Positions 18,245 to 29,500 of a DNA stretch of 64,000 nt are shown here, piece by piece. The position numbers were made by a program, and so were the translations under genes. How positions within the stretch are numbered: position 1 is the stretch's first letter; the number at the start of each line of letters is the position of its first letter. The notes under the pieces are model-generated. The model was not told the DNA's origin and made no database searches. It saw only the letters and a program-made list of their open reading frames with translations. This stretch comes from Legionella donaldsonii (GTDB lineage: Bacteria; Pseudomonadota; Gammaproteobacteria; Legionellales; Legionellaceae): the NCBI RefSeq assembly GCF_900452385.1, contig NZ_UGOA01000001.1, positions 877,501 to 941,500 on the forward strand, given 5' to 3'.

Positions 18245-19816
18245 ATGTCTGCGATTGAAACCATGGTACCAAAACGACAAAGCCTGCTGCGCTCTACCTC
18301 CCTTGTGTCGATAATGACGCTAATGTCTAGGCTTGTGGGCTTTGCACGCGATATGATACTGGCGCAACTGTTTGGTGCGCAGGCAGGGATGGATGCTTTC
18401 TATGTTGCTTTTAGAATCCCCAATTTTATGCGCCGTTTATTTGCAGAGGGTGCTTTTTCACAGGCTTTTGTGCCGGTACTTGCCGAATATCAACAAACAC
18501 GGACGGTTGATGAAGTACGGACTTTTATTGCTCGTATTGCGGGGCAATTAGGAGTGATTCTTTCAATAGTCACAGTAATCGGGGTTTTGGCAGCCCCTGT
18601 GATTATTTTTATTTTTGCACCAGGTTTTGGCGAGAACAGTGTACGTTCAGTGCTTGCAACAGAAATGTTGCGCTTAACTTTTCCTTTTCTAATGCTGGTT
18701 TCCCTAACTGCCATGGCTGGCGCTATCTTAAATACCTATGGTTATTTTGGCGTTCCAGCATTTACACCCGTGTTACTCAATATCTGCATGATTCTGGCGG
18801 CGCTTTATTTATGCCCATTGCTTAGCCAGCCCGTCGTTGGCTTGGCTTGGGGGGTATTGATCGCGGGAATCGCTCAATTATTGTTTCAAATCCCTTTCCT
18901 TTACCAACGAAAATTGCTGGTTAAACCCAAATTGGTGTGGAGCGATCCGGGTGTAAAACGCGTTTTAAAATTGATGATCCCTGCTTTGTTTGGTGTGTCG
19001 ATTGCGCAGATTAATTTAATGGTTGATTCTATTTTTGCATCCTTCTTGAAAGTGGGTAGTGTGACCTGGTTGTACTACACGGATCGGCTGACCGATTTTC
19101 CTTTAGGTGTGTTTGGAGTAGCGATTGCTACGGTTATTCTACCTCATTTATCCCGACGCCATGCGGAACAAAGCAACGAGAAATTTTCTCGCGCACTGGA
19201 TTGGGGATTGCGCTTGTTACTGTTGATAGGGATTCCCTCCGCGTTAGGATTGTCTTTATTTGCCATGCCTTTAATTGCTGGTTGTTTTGCCTATGGTAAA
19301 TTCTCAGCCTATGATTTAATTCAAACTCAAAAAAGTCTTATTGCCCTGGGTTCTGGTGTACCAGCTTTCATGATGGTTAAGGTACTTGCTTCAGGTTTTT
19401 ATGCTCGCCAGGACATCAAAACACCGGTCAAAGTAGGTGCTTTGGTCATGTTAATCAATAGCTTACTGTGTCTGGTGTTCATTTGGCCTCTTGCTCACGC
19501 AGGCCTTACTTTGGCTTCGGCGTTGGCAGGTTATATTAATTGTGCGATCTTGTTGTTCCTATTAAAGCGACGAGGGATTTATCAACCAATGACAGGTTGG
19601 CTTAAGTATATTCTGCAGTTAGGCGTTGCCAATACCGCAGTGGCAGTCTATTTGCTGTTAATGACGGGTAGTGTGAGTTTTTGGTTAGCCCAATCGCCTG
19701 TATTAAGATTAACCTGGTTACTGGCCCATGTGACGGTTGCAGTATTGATTTATTTTGTAAGTTTATATGTGACTGGCATTCGTCCAGCGCAATTTCGTGG
19801 TCATATGAAGGAGTAA
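18245..19816 (+). CDS. murJ: Lipid II flippase MurJ
   Basis: The 523-residue polytopic membrane protein has about 14 helices. Early sequence such as LVSIMTLMSRLVGFARDMILAQLFGAQAGMDAF (described by position 19-51), FRIPNFMRRLFAEGAF and the YYTDRLTDFPLG motif are diagnostic for MurJ/MviN. It flips lipid II across the inner membrane for peptidoglycan synthesis. The aminopeptidase gene begins at its stop codon, so the two form a transcription unit. An internal ATG at 18266 is possible, but the 18245 start is kept. Confidence 0.95.
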   Translation: MSAIETMVPKRQSLLRSTSLVSIMTLMSRLVGFARDMILAQLFGAQAGMDAFYVAFRIPNFMRRLFAEGAFSQAFVPVLAEYQQTRTVDEVRTFIARIAGQLGVILSIVTVIGVLAAPVIIFIFAPGFGENSVRSVLATEMLRLTFPFLMLVSLTAMAGAILNTYGYFGVPAFTPVLLNICMILAALYLCPLLSQPVVGLAWGVLIAGIAQLLFQIPFLYQRKLLVKPKLVWSDPGVKRVLKLMIPALFGVSIAQINLMVDSIFASFLKVGSVTWLYYTDRLTDFPLGVFGVAIATVILPHLSRRHAEQSNEKFSRALDWGLRLLLLIGIPSALGLSLFAMPLIAGCFAYGKFSAYDLIQTQKSLIALGSGVPAFMMVKVLASGFYARQDIKTPVKVGALVMLINSLLCLVFIWPLAHAGLTLASALAGYINCAILLFLLKRRGIYQPMTGWLKYILQLGVANTAVAVYLLLMTGSVSFWLAQSPVLRLTWLLAHVTVAVLIYFVSLYVTGIRPAQFRGHMKE

Positions 19817-19818
19817 TG

Positions 19819-21189
19819 ATGCGCGCAGATCTGTTTTATGGTACTCATTCTGAAAAGGCCGTGCCTTTGTTTTTAGTGACTAAAGCCGAATGGGAAAAGG
19901 GTTTGGAAACTTTAAATGCCGCAGAGCGTAATGCGTTTTTTGGGCAGCAATTCAAAGGTAAAGCGGGTGATCTTTGTCTGCTCAATACGCAGGATGGTCT
20001 TCTTCACAAGGTCTATCTCGGCACGGGTGATGACGATAATCAAAGTCAAGCACTTGCTCAAGCTGCTAAATCCTTGCCGCCCGGCCATTATATTCCACAA
20101 CAGGATTTAAAACAGGAAGCCTGTATCGCTTGGGCACTAGCACAATATCGTTTTGCCGATTATAAAAAACAAGACACGCTTCCTACTGTTCTCATCGTCA
20201 ATAAAGCGCAATTGACGGCAATCTTGGCAGACTGTAATGCCATCTTCCTGGTGCGTGATTTAATCAACAAGCCGAGCAATGATATGGGGCCAGAGGAATT
20301 AGCCAAGGTATTGGCTGATTTGGCAAAGGAACATCACGCGCATTTTGAGCAATGGGTCGGTGATGAGTTGCTAGTTGCTAATTTTCCTGCGATTCATACC
20401 GTTGGTCGAGCATCGGCAAAAGCACCCCGTTTATTATCTTTGACCTGGGGTGATGAGAAACATCCACGTGTAACCCTGGTGGGGAAAGGGGTTTGCTTTG
20501 ATAGCGGCGGCCTGGATATCAAACCATCAAGTGGTATGCGTTTGATGAAAAAAGACATGGGTGGTGCTGCGCATGTGATTGGCTTGGCGCAGTGGATCAT
20601 GACCCAGCAATTGGCTATTCGTTTACAAGTTCTTGTTCCGGCTGTTGAAAATTCAGTAGGCCCTGATGCCTTTCGCCCAGGCGATGTTTTAACCATGAGG
20701 AATGGTTTAACGGTGGAAATCGATAATACGGATGCAGAAGGGCGGCTAATCTTAGCGGATGCAATCACCAAAGCGTGTGAAGAAAAACCTGAAGTGCTTT
20801 TTGATTTTGCTACCTTAACAGGCGCTGCCCGTGTTGCTGTGGGGACTGAGATAGCTGCTATGTTTTGCAATAACGATGATGTTGCACACACATTGATTGA
20901 ATCATCAAGGGCTGTTGATGATCCGATTTGGCGTTTACCACTCTTTGCCGGTTATGACTCGATGCTTGACTCATCAATTGCCGATTTGGTGAATTCAAGT
21001 TCTTCCGGTTATGCCGGCGCTATCACCGCAGCGTTATTCATACAACGCTTTGTTACCTCCTCTATTCCCTGGATCCATTTTGATATTATGGCCTGGAATG
21101 TCAGCAGCAAGCCAGGAAAACCAGAAGGTGGCGAAGCGATGGCATTGCGTGCGGTAGCACATTATTTGTTAAAAACGTATGGGAAATAA
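19819..21189 (+). CDS. M17 family leucyl aminopeptidase (first copy)
   Basis: The 456-residue enzyme has the M17 catalytic C-terminal domain: GKGVCFDSGGLDIKPSSGM, MKKDMGGAAHV, the [13 protein letters not shown] signature and a closing GGEAMALRAVAHYLL. The N-terminal domain is shorter and unlike PepA. These two-metal enzymes release N-terminal residues from peptides. AAGGAG ends 5 bases before the ATG at 19819; an ATG at 19816 is also possible and overlaps the murJ stop. A second M17 gene (pepA) lies 0.6 kb downstream in the opposite direction. Confidence 0.9.
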   Translation: MRADLFYGTHSEKAVPLFLVTKAEWEKGLETLNAAERNAFFGQQFKGKAGDLCLLNTQDGLLHKVYLGTGDDDNQSQALAQAAKSLPPGHYIPQQDLKQEACIAWALAQYRFADYKKQDTLPTVLIVNKAQLTAILADCNAIFLVRDLINKPSNDMGPEELAKVLADLAKEHHAHFEQWVGDELLVANFPAIHTVGRASAKAPRLLSLTWGDEKHPRVTLVGKGVCFDSGGLDIKPSSGMRLMKKDMGGAAHVIGLAQWIMTQQLAIRLQVLVPAVENSVGPDAFRPGDVLTMRNGLTVEIDNTDAEGRLILADAITKACEEKPEVLFDFATLTGAARVAVGTEIAAMFCNNDDVAHTLIESSRAVDDPIWRLPLFAGYDSMLDSSIADLVNSSSSGYAGAITAALFIQRFVTSSIPWIHFDIMAWNVSSKPGKPEGGEAMALRAVAHYLLKTYGK

Positions 21190-21357
21190 AGGGCTTCATT
21201 AATACTGTTAAAGGTGGTCGTGTTATAGCCTTTGGTTTTCACCCGGGCGGGCTGGTCTTAGACTCCACCTGTTATATACCGACTGGGTGACACCTAAACG
21301 AAATGTAGCGAAAATTTGATGAAGGCCTGGGTGAGTGACCCTAGGCATTTTACCAGG

Positions 21358-21795
21358 CTACAATTCAATGTCATGAGTATGCAGTTCACATTGTTTTGCA
21401 CGGTATTCACGGTAATGGGCGCGGCTTAATTCCTTGGCTGCCTCGTCGTTGACAACGATTTCCATAACGCGGCGAAAGCGTGCATAAAAGCTGGGAATTG
21501 GAGCAGCCAAATTTAGCAAAATATCATTGAACCCGCGTGGCTCTCCCTGATAGCCAAGCTGTATGGGGGGCGGCGGCTCTGGCCCCTCTCCTTGCAAATT
21601 ATGAGGGATGAAACTATTGTCTTTGAAAGTCCACAGTAACTCATCCAGTTGTTCCGCGTCCTGTTTTGTATCGCAGTAGACGAAAACCTGATGGCCACGT
21701 AGATAGGCTTTTTCCAGCAAACGGCAAGCCAGTAACCAACGAGAAGACAGCTCATTGCTATTTAATAAGTAGAAATCAACGCGTACTGATGACAT
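21358..21795 (-). CDS. holC: DNA polymerase III subunit chi
   Basis: The 145-residue protein shows the HolC fold: [10 protein letters not shown] at the start, [39 protein letters not shown] and FNDILLNLA. Chi links the clamp loader to SSB at the replication fork. ATG at 21795 is preferred over TTG at 21810 and overlaps the end of pepA by 20 bases, the common pepA-holC order of gammaproteobacteria. The valS gene that often follows is not here; instead a spacer and the convergent aminopeptidase gene follow. Confidence 0.93.
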   Translation of the reverse strand: MSSVRVDFYLLNSNELSSRWLLACRLLEKAYLRGHQVFVYCDTKQDAEQLDELLWTFKDNSFIPHNLQGEGPEPPPPIQLGYQGEPRGFNDILLNLAAPIPSFYARFRRVMEIVVNDEAAKELSRAHYREYRAKQCELHTHDIEL

Positions 21796-23227
21796 GGCGT
21801 AATAACTCAATTAATAAAGGGACAGGGCGGCCAGTCGCATTGCGTTTTTTACCTGAGATCCAGGCCGTGCCTGCTATATCCATGTGAGCCCAACGGTATT
21901 TTTTGGCAAAGCGTGAGAGAAAGCAGGCAGCGGTAATTGCACCAGCACTGCGATCAAAAGAAGCATTGATCATATCAGCCAGGGGACTATCAAGGGCCTC
22001 CTGATACGCTTCATCCAGTGGCATGCGCCAGGCCTTATCGTCACTTTCATTGGCGGCAGCAAGAATCCTATTAGCCAGCTCCTCGTCTTCCGTCATAAAC
22101 CCTGTATTGACATGGCCCAGTGCTATAATCATCGCCCCGGTAAGTGTCGCAAGATCGATAACCCAATCGGGTTGAAACCGTTCTGCATAAGTTAGGGCAT
22201 CAGCTAACACTAACCGCCCTTCGGCATCAGTATTTAGTATTTCAATCGTCTGACCGGACATGCTGGTAACAATATCGCCCGGTTTTATGGCCGTGCCACT
22301 GGGCATATTTTCTGCACTGGCAACAAGGCCAATCAGGTTAATCGGTAATTTTAATGTTGCACAGGCTTTGATGGTTCCAAAGACGGCTGCAGCACCAGAC
22401 ATATCATATTTCATTTCATCCATGGCATTACCTGGCTTTAGGGTTAAGCCGCCAGAGTCAAAGGTGATCCCTTTGCCAACCAGGACAACCGGTTGGGTAT
22501 CACCACCGCCACAATATTGCATTTCAATTAAACGGGGGGGTTCTGCACTGCCCTTAGCAACCGCAAGCAATGCGCCCATGTTCATGGCTTGCATATCCTC
22601 AGGGCACATTATTTTTGCGGAGAGATTTTCGTGCTGTTGTGCCAGCTCCATAGCCTGTTCTCCCAGGTAGGTGGGAGTGCAATGGTTGGCCGGTAAGTCG
22701 GCTAGGGTGCGAGCGAGCTGTACGCCGGCGGCGATTGCTTTGCTGGTTTCGATAACAGTGCCGGATGCCCCTGGCAGATAAAAATCAATTGCTTCGAGTC
22801 GATTGGGTTTTTTATTTTTGGTTTTAAAATCAGAAAGTTGGTATAACTGTGCATCTAACTGCAGCAGCATTTGTTGGACTTGCCAATCGGCATGATGCTC
22901 ATCGACCTGGGGTAAACAGATCGTGGCTGTAACGATACGTTGTTTAATCAGCGCGGCACCGACGTCACCAAGGCGTTTGCGCAAATTTTTTGCAGAAAAT
23001 TTGGCTTTTTTGCCACAATGAAGAAGCATTAGACTGTGACCATCAATATCAGCCTGCCATATAGAATCGCCTTCATCATTTAATTTTTTAAATAAACGGG
23101 AAATAAGATGATTGCATTGCTTATCCAGTGTTTTGCCAAAATCACACAAGCCGCAGTCGTCAAAGAAGCCAAGAACAAGGCATTCATTGGTTTTAAGTGA
23201 TGGTGTTGCAATTAACCCATACTTCAT
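21776..23227 (-). CDS. pepA: Leucyl aminopeptidase PepA
   Basis: The 483-residue M17 enzyme has a full-length N-terminal domain and the catalytic domain with [27 protein letters not shown], the [15 protein letters not shown] signature and GAITAACFL. PepA removes N-terminal amino acids and in some bacteria also binds DNA as a regulator (carAB control, plasmid resolution). The gene is divergent from lptF, as in E. coli, and overlaps holC. Confidence 0.95.
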   Translation of the reverse strand: MKYGLIATPSLKTNECLVLGFFDDCGLCDFGKTLDKQCNHLISRLFKKLNDEGDSIWQADIDGHSLMLLHCGKKAKFSAKNLRKRLGDVGAALIKQRIVTATICLPQVDEHHADWQVQQMLLQLDAQLYQLSDFKTKNKKPNRLEAIDFYLPGASGTVIETSKAIAAGVQLARTLADLPANHCTPTYLGEQAMELAQQHENLSAKIMCPEDMQAMNMGALLAVAKGSAEPPRLIEMQYCGGGDTQPVVLVGKGITFDSGGLTLKPGNAMDEMKYDMSGAAAVFGTIKACATLKLPINLIGLVASAENMPSGTAIKPGDIVTSMSGQTIEILNTDAEGRLVLADALTYAERFQPDWVIDLATLTGAMIIALGHVNTGFMTEDEELANRILAAANESDDKAWRMPLDEAYQEALDSPLADMINASFDRSAGAITAACFLSRFAKKYRWAHMDIAGTAWISGKKRNATGRPVPLLIELLRHVISTR

Positions 23228-23435
23228 TTCTACTTCCTATCATGCGCAAAAACTGCTAGTTTACCTAGGGTCGGTTCGTAATTCTACTGCCATTTCTGGG
23301 AAGACGTTAAGCAATCCATCTTCTTATGGTATGCTGTGCTGTTAAAGAATCTACGTATAAGTATCGTGAACGATTCAGGAGAAACTAATTTTGTCCAAAA
23401 TCTATCTAATACGTCCTGATCAATAGAGACAGGCC

Positions 23436-24515
23436 GTGCTGATTTTTCGTTATTTAGCCAAAGAAGTTTTTGTTACTTTAGCATCGTTAACAACTATCTT
23501 GTTGTTGATTTTCATGTCTAATCAATTTGTACGTTATCTTAATCGTGCTGCCAGTGGACAAATTCCTGGCATGATCATTATGAAATTAATGATGCTGGAA
23601 TTGCCAAACCTTATGGGATTATTGCTCCCGCTTGGATTTTATGTGGCTTTGTTGATTGCTTATGGCCGTCTCTATGCTGAAAGTGAAATGACGGTGTTGC
23701 AAGCCTGTGGTTATGGACCTTCTCAATTACTGCGCCATAGTTTTGTGATGGCCGCGGTGGTCAGTGTATTAGTAGGGATTATCATGATATGGGCAAGTCC
23801 GGTGATTGCCACTGAGCGAGCAAAATTATTACGTACAACCGGTATTCAAACCGCCATTCAAATGATTGTGCCAGGTCGATTTAGGGCTTTATCGGAAGGC
23901 AAGCAAGTCTTTTATGTTGAATCAATGAATCGAGAACACTCAAAAGCACAGCAAGTATTTCTGGCGCGCCAGGTTGTTAAAGATAATCATTTGCAATGGG
24001 ATATTCTGTTGGCAGAGCGGGCTTTTGCTGAAACTGATCCGAATACCCTGGAAAACTATATTGTTTTGCAACAGGGCAGTGAATATGAAGGGATGCCTGG
24101 AAAGGCCGATTTTCAGGTTTCAGAATTTGATCAATACAAAGCACGGTTGCCCCATCCGGTAATTGAAATAGAAAAAGACATTCGTACGACGGATACGGCC
24201 AGTTTGTTGCCCTTCAATAACCCAGATAAACGGAAAGCTGCAGAATTGCAATGGCGGTTATCGGTACCGATTATGGTGTTGACTTTAACCTTAGTGGCCG
24301 TTCCCTTAAGTCGGGTTAATCCGCGTGCAGGTAAATATGCAAAATTGTTACCTGCGATAGTTCTTTATATTGTGTATGCCAATTTTATATTTGTTTCTCG
24401 CGACTGGATCATAGCTGGCAAAGTGCCGCTGTGGTTTGGCATGTGGTGGTTACACCTTGCTGTTGCAGGAATAGGTATACTGTTGATTTGGCGTAATCAG
24501 GTGAAATTGTCATGA
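23436..24515 (+). CDS. lptF: LPS export permease LptF
   Basis: A 359-residue YjgP/YjgQ family protein: three helices, a periplasmic beta-jellyroll domain (about residues 125-265) and three more helices. The family motifs RYLAKEVF at the start, LYAESEMTVLQACG and VPLSRVNPRAGKYAKLLPA are visible. With LptG and the LptB ATPase it extracts LPS from the inner membrane. The start is GTG behind AGACAGG. The stop overlaps the lptG start by 4 bases. Confidence 0.95.
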   Translation: MLIFRYLAKEVFVTLASLTTILLLIFMSNQFVRYLNRAASGQIPGMIIMKLMMLELPNLMGLLLPLGFYVALLIAYGRLYAESEMTVLQACGYGPSQLLRHSFVMAAVVSVLVGIIMIWASPVIATERAKLLRTTGIQTAIQMIVPGRFRALSEGKQVFYVESMNREHSKAQQVFLARQVVKDNHLQWDILLAERAFAETDPNTLENYIVLQQGSEYEGMPGKADFQVSEFDQYKARLPHPVIEIEKDIRTTDTASLLPFNNPDKRKAAELQWRLSVPIMVLTLTLVAVPLSRVNPRAGKYAKLLPAIVLYIVYANFIFVSRDWIIAGKVPLWFGMWWLHLAVAGIGILLIWRNQVKLS

Positions 24516-25576
24516 AATTGCTCGACCGTTACATCGCAAAAACGGTTTTGGCAGCCATTGCTTTGGTGACCTTGATGCTTGCAGGGTTACAAGTGTTTAT
24601 TCTCTTTGTGAACCAGTTAGATGATTTGGGTAAGGGGGATTATGGTATCGTCCAAACAGCCCTTTATGTTTTTTTACAGATGCCTTACCAGGTTTACTTG
24701 TTTTTTCCGATGGCTAGTTTGTTGGGCTGTTTGATTGGTTTAGGTATTATGGCTAACCATCGCGAATTAGTTGTAATGCGCGCAGCCGGGATGTCTATTG
24801 GTCAAGTCACACTGGCTGTACTTAAGGCTGCTTTATTCCTTATTCTTTTTGTCACTTTGGTAGGGGAAACCATCGTGCCAAGGCTGGCTTCTTATGCCAA
24901 TGATCAAAAAATACAGGCTATGAGCGGTGGCCAGACTTTACGTACAGCGCATGGTGTTTGGCTGCGCCATCTAAATGATTTTATTTCCATCGGAACTATC
25001 TTACCTAATAATACCTTGGAATTAGTGTTTCAATATCATTTCGATGAATCTCATAAAATGCGTTTTGCCCGTCACATCGACAGAATTAAGTATGTGAATG
25101 GTCAATGGGAAGCCCATGATATAGCGGAAACCATCATTAATGACGAGGGTACACAGACTCGCAAAATTAAAGCAATGCCCTGGGACGTCCCGGTGAAACC
25201 GGATATTTTAAGCGTCAGTAGTCGTGAACCGGATGAAATGACTTTGCATGAATTACGTCAATATTTGCGTGCCCAGAAACACAGCCATCAAAATGTAGGT
25301 AATTACCAATTGGCTTATTGGCAACGGCTGATACAACCATTGACAACGGTCGTGATGATGATCCTGGCTATCCCATTCATTTTCGGCCCGCTGCGCTCGT
25401 CAACCATGGGGTCAAAATTATTGGCTGGAGCTACGGTGGGTTTTGGATTCCATATTGTCAATCGTTTCTTCGGACCGGTAAGTCAGGTATTTCAATGGCC
25501 GCCGGAAATCGCTGCCTTAGGACCGACTTTTATATTTGCTTTGTTAGGACTTTATCTGATGGGTAGGGTTAGATAG
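24512..25576 (+). CDS. lptG: LPS export permease LptG
   Basis: The 354-residue partner of LptF has the same layout. Motifs include MKLLDRYIAKTVL at the start, GLGIMANHRELVVMRAAGMS, a periplasmic domain containing GVWLRHLNDFISIG, and a C-terminal membrane part with YWQRLIQPLTTVVMMILAIPF. It forms the LptB2FG transporter. Its TAG stop shares a base with the GTG start of the next gene, so the three genes are translationally coupled. Confidence 0.95.
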   Translation: MKLLDRYIAKTVLAAIALVTLMLAGLQVFILFVNQLDDLGKGDYGIVQTALYVFLQMPYQVYLFFPMASLLGCLIGLGIMANHRELVVMRAAGMSIGQVTLAVLKAALFLILFVTLVGETIVPRLASYANDQKIQAMSGGQTLRTAHGVWLRHLNDFISIGTILPNNTLELVFQYHFDESHKMRFARHIDRIKYVNGQWEAHDIAETIINDEGTQTRKIKAMPWDVPVKPDILSVSSREPDEMTLHELRQYLRAQKHSHQNVGNYQLAYWQRLIQPLTTVVMMILAIPFIFGPLRSSTMGSKLLAGATVGFGFHIVNRFFGPVSQVFQWPPEIAALGPTFIFALLGLYLMGRVR

Positions 25577-26337
25577 TGGTTATTATTCGTCATGTACTTG
25601 AAGGAGTACTCAACCCTTTTTTCCTGTGCTGGGTATTATTGTGCGTTTTTTTGATCCTGCTATGGCTGCACGGAGACAGTATGTTGGTGCGTTGCGGCTT
25701 CCTAGTGGTCGCGCTGTTACTTTTATTATGCAGTACGGGCTGGATACCTCAAGCGGTTACCCGTCAATTGGAAGATCAGTATCCTGTTATTACCCAGGTT
25801 GATCCTGCCATTCATTGGGTGGTGGTCTTTAGCGGGGGGCAATCAGAAATGCCAGGACAAGCAGTAAACAGCTTGTTATATTCAGCCAGCATCAAGCGAT
25901 TGTTAGAAGGAGTAAGGCTCTATAAACAATTACCGCAAGCAAAATTATTACTCTCAGGAGGGGGGTATGGTTTTGAGCTGCCTGAGGCAATGCGTATGGC
26001 AGAGTTAGCGTCTTGGTGCACAATTCCGGCTGGTCATATTGTTTTAGAAAAAGCCTCCATAAATACCGCTGATCAAGTTAAGGCAATTAAAAAAATCGTC
26101 CATGAAGAACCATTTTATTTAGTCACTTCTGCTATTCATATGCCACGCGCAATGGCGCTTTGCCAGGCGAGAGGCATGCATCCTATCGCAGCGCCGACTG
26201 ATTTTACTTTTTATTGGAATGATGAGCGTTGGGGTAAAACCTATTTGCCTAACCCGCATAATCTTTTTTATTTAAGTATTGCCATGCACGAACTGTTAGG
26301 GCGCTTATGGGCAAAACTACATGGTGATTACAAATAA
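25576..26337 (+). CDS. ElyC/SanA/YdcF family (DUF218) envelope protein
   Basis: The 253-residue protein has two N-terminal membrane helices (about residues 12-55) and a DUF218 domain with WVVVFSGGQS, LLLSGGGYG, EKASINTADQVKAI and PFYLVTSAIHMPRAMALCQARGM. This is closest in layout to E. coli ElyC (YcbC), needed for peptidoglycan / undecaprenyl-phosphate homeostasis. It starts with GTG overlapping the lptG stop, which fits a role in envelope assembly. Function by family and context, not proved. Confidence 0.85.
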   Translation: MVIIRHVLEGVLNPFFLCWVLLCVFLILLWLHGDSMLVRCGFLVVALLLLLCSTGWIPQAVTRQLEDQYPVITQVDPAIHWVVVFSGGQSEMPGQAVNSLLYSASIKRLLEGVRLYKQLPQAKLLLSGGGYGFELPEAMRMAELASWCTIPAGHIVLEKASINTADQVKAIKKIVHEEPFYLVTSAIHMPRAMALCQARGMHPIAAPTDFTFYWNDERWGKTYLPNPHNLFYLSIAMHELLGRLWAKLHGDYK

Positions 26338-26576
26338 AATGATTGGAAAGACAACAGAATACAGCTTTTCCAAACGGATGTTGTAATCCCCATGATCGTT
26401 CTTTCAATCGATACAATTCATAACGTCATTGATAATGATTAACGGCTAACTGCAACTAAAAGTTATTTCAATGAGCGCGATTTCATGGCGGATTAGAGGA
26501 AAAATCGCAATGCATGGGTATAAACTTTAAGCAAAAATCGGTAAAATAAGCCACTTTAATCCATTTTGTAGTTAAT

Positions 26577-29500
26577 ATGCCAAAACGTACTGATATTCAA
26601 TCCGTCCTCATTCTTGGTGCTGGTCCGATAGTCATTGGCCAAGCTTGTGAATTTGATTATTCAGGGACACAAGCCGTCAGGGCGTTGAAAGAAGAGGGAT
26701 ATAGAGTCATTTTGGTGAATTCTAATCCAGCAACGATCATGACCGACCCTGAACTTGCTGATGCAACCTATATTGAACCCGTGCAATGGCAGGAAGTAGC
26801 GCGAATTATTGACAAGGAACGTCCAGATGCTTTATTGCCAACCATGGGCGGGCAAACGGCTCTTAATTGTGCTTTGGATTTGGTAAGAGAAGGTGTATTA
26901 GAGAAGTATTCCGTTGAAATGATTGGGGCTACTCGTGATGCAATTGACAGAGCCGAAGACAGGGATAAGTTTCGCCAATTGATGAAGAAAATTGGTTTGG
27001 AGATGCCGCGCTCAGCAATTGCACACAGTTTGGAAGAGGCCTTTCAGGTACAGGCGCAACTGGGTTTTCCGACCATCATCAGGCCTTCTTTCACCATGGG
27101 CGGAAGTGGCGGGGGTATCGCCTATAATCGTGAAGAATTTGAAGAAATTTGTTCTCGTGGCCTCGAATTATCCCCTACCCATGAGTTATTACTTGATGAG
27201 TCCGTACTCGGTTGGAAAGAGTACGAGATGGAGGTGGTGCGCGATAAGAAGGACAATTGTATTATTGTTTGTACGATTGAAAATTTAGATCCCATGGGGG
27301 TCCATACCGGTGATTCAATTACTGTTGCACCGGCACAGACGTTGACTGACAAAGAATTCCAGCGCATGCGTGATGCAGCTATTAAAGTATTGCGTGCTGT
27401 GGGTGTCGACACTGGTGGTTCTAATGTGCAGTTTGCGGTTAATCCTGAAGATGGACGTATGCTAGTGGTAGAAATGAATCCACGGGTGTCACGCAGTTCT
27501 GCCCTGGCCTCCAAAGCAACAGGTTTTCCTATTGCTAAAATAGCCGCCAAGCTTGCCGTTGGCTACACGTTGGATGAGTTGGCCAATGAAATTACGGGGG
27601 GCAAAACACCGGCGTCCTTTGAGCCCAGTATTGACTATGTGGTTACTAAAATTCCGCGATTTAATTTTGATAAATTTCCTCAAACCCCAGCGACCTTAAC
27701 TACCCAAATGAAGTCAGTAGGCGAGGTAATGGCAATTGGTTCTAATTTTCAGGAATCGTTACAGAAAGCAATTCGTGGTTTAGAAATAGGTCGCTGTGGT
27801 TTGGAACCTTTATTTACTAAAGGTGATATGGCACGTTTACGAGGCCATTTGCGTGAGCCTACGCCTGATCGATTATGGTATATCGCCGATGCCTTTCGCC
27901 AGGATTTATCGTTAGAAGAAATATACCAGGAGAGCAAAGTCGATCCCTGGTTTTTAGCACAGATTCAAGAGTTGGTGCTACTGGAACGACTTCTTCATGA
28001 AAAATCGATTCAAGACCTGGATAAAATCACGCTGCGCCATCTCAAACGGCATGGCTTTTCTGATGCTTACCTTGCTCGCCTTTTATATTGCAGTGAAGAA
28101 CAGGTTAGAGCTCATCGATTAAAGCTGGGAGTAGTGCCGGTTTATAAACGCATTGATTCATGTGCGGGGGAGTTTCCCAGTGATACCGCTTATTTGTATT
28201 CCTGTTATGAAACGGTTTGTGAGGCAAGGCCTGAGACTGGCAAAAAGAAAATCATGATTCTTGGTGGAGGACCTAATCGCATAGGCCAGGGAATAGAATT
28301 TGATTATTGTTGCGTACATGCTGCTATGGCTTTAAGAGAGGCTGGCTATCAAACCATCATGGTGAATTGCAACCCTGAAACAGTATCGACTGATTTTGAT
28401 ACGTCTGATCGCCTTTATTTCGAGCCTGTTACTCTGGAAGATGTTTTGTCAATTGTTGCTGTTGAGAAACCAGCAGGGGTTATTGTGCACTATGGTGGAC
28501 AAACACCGTTGAAATTAGCACGTGAACTGGAGGCAAACGGAGTGCCTATTATCGGTACGTCTCCAGATGCGATTGATCAAGCAGAAGATCGAGAACGCTT
28601 TCAGAAATTAGTGACTGAGTTGAACCTGCATCAGCCAGCCAACGGTACGGTACGTAGTGAAGAGGAGGCGATAGAGCTTGCTAAACGTATTGGTTACCCA
28701 TTGGTGGTGAGGCCTTCCTATGTATTGGGTGGTCGAGCTATGGAAGTAGTCTATCAGGAAGACGATTTGCGTTATTATTTGGAGCATGCAGTGGCTGTTT
28801 CAAATGATTCGCCAGTATTACTGGATAAATTCTTAAACGACGCTATAGAAGTCGATATTGATGCAGTCTGCGATGGTGAAGAAGTAATGATAGGTGCCAT
28901 CATGGAACACATAGAACAAGCTGGGGTGCATTCGGGTGACTCTGCCTGTACGTTACCTCCTTTTAGTTTAAGTGTAGTGGTGCAGCAGGATTTAATTGAG
29001 CAAATTCGCCAAATGGCGCTGAAGTTAGGGGTCGTTGGCTTAATCAATGCGCAATTTGCTATTCAGGCTGATGATATTTATGTGCTGGAAGTGAACCCGC
29101 GAGCATCACGAACGGTGCCTTTTGTTTCGAAAGCGACCGGATTACCTCTGGCAAAAATTGCAGCTCGTTGTAAAGTGGGTCAGAGTTTGAAGCAGCAAGG
29201 TTTAAGCCAGCACTATCCAATGCCCGCTTTTTACTCAATCAAACTTCCTGTGTTTCCTTTTATTAAATTCTCTGGTGTCGATTCAATTTTAGGGCCAGAA
29301 ATGAAATCGACGGGCGAAGTCATGGGTATTGCCAGACGCTTTGGTCAAGCTTATGCTAAAGCACAGTTGGGAGCCGGTTGTAATATTGTTAAACGGCGGC
29401 GTGCTTTTGTTTCTGTGCGTGATGCGGATAAGGCACGAGTTGGCGAAATAGTTAAGCGGCTTATCCAATTGGGCTTTGAAATAATCGCAACCCGTGGTAC

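Noticed and set aside
21190-21357. Spacer between the first aminopeptidase and holC as a small gene or RNA
   Set aside because: Only short stems (GCCTGG/CCAGGC near 21325-21357, AGGTGG/CCACCT) and a CCCGGG word are visible; this fits a convergent-gene terminator region.
26400-26460. GATAATGATTAA near 26430 as a Fur box, and ATTCAT as an ArgR half-site before carB
   Set aside because: Only two of three Fur hexamers match, and the Arg box lacks its left half at the right spacing; both could be chance in AT-rich DNA.
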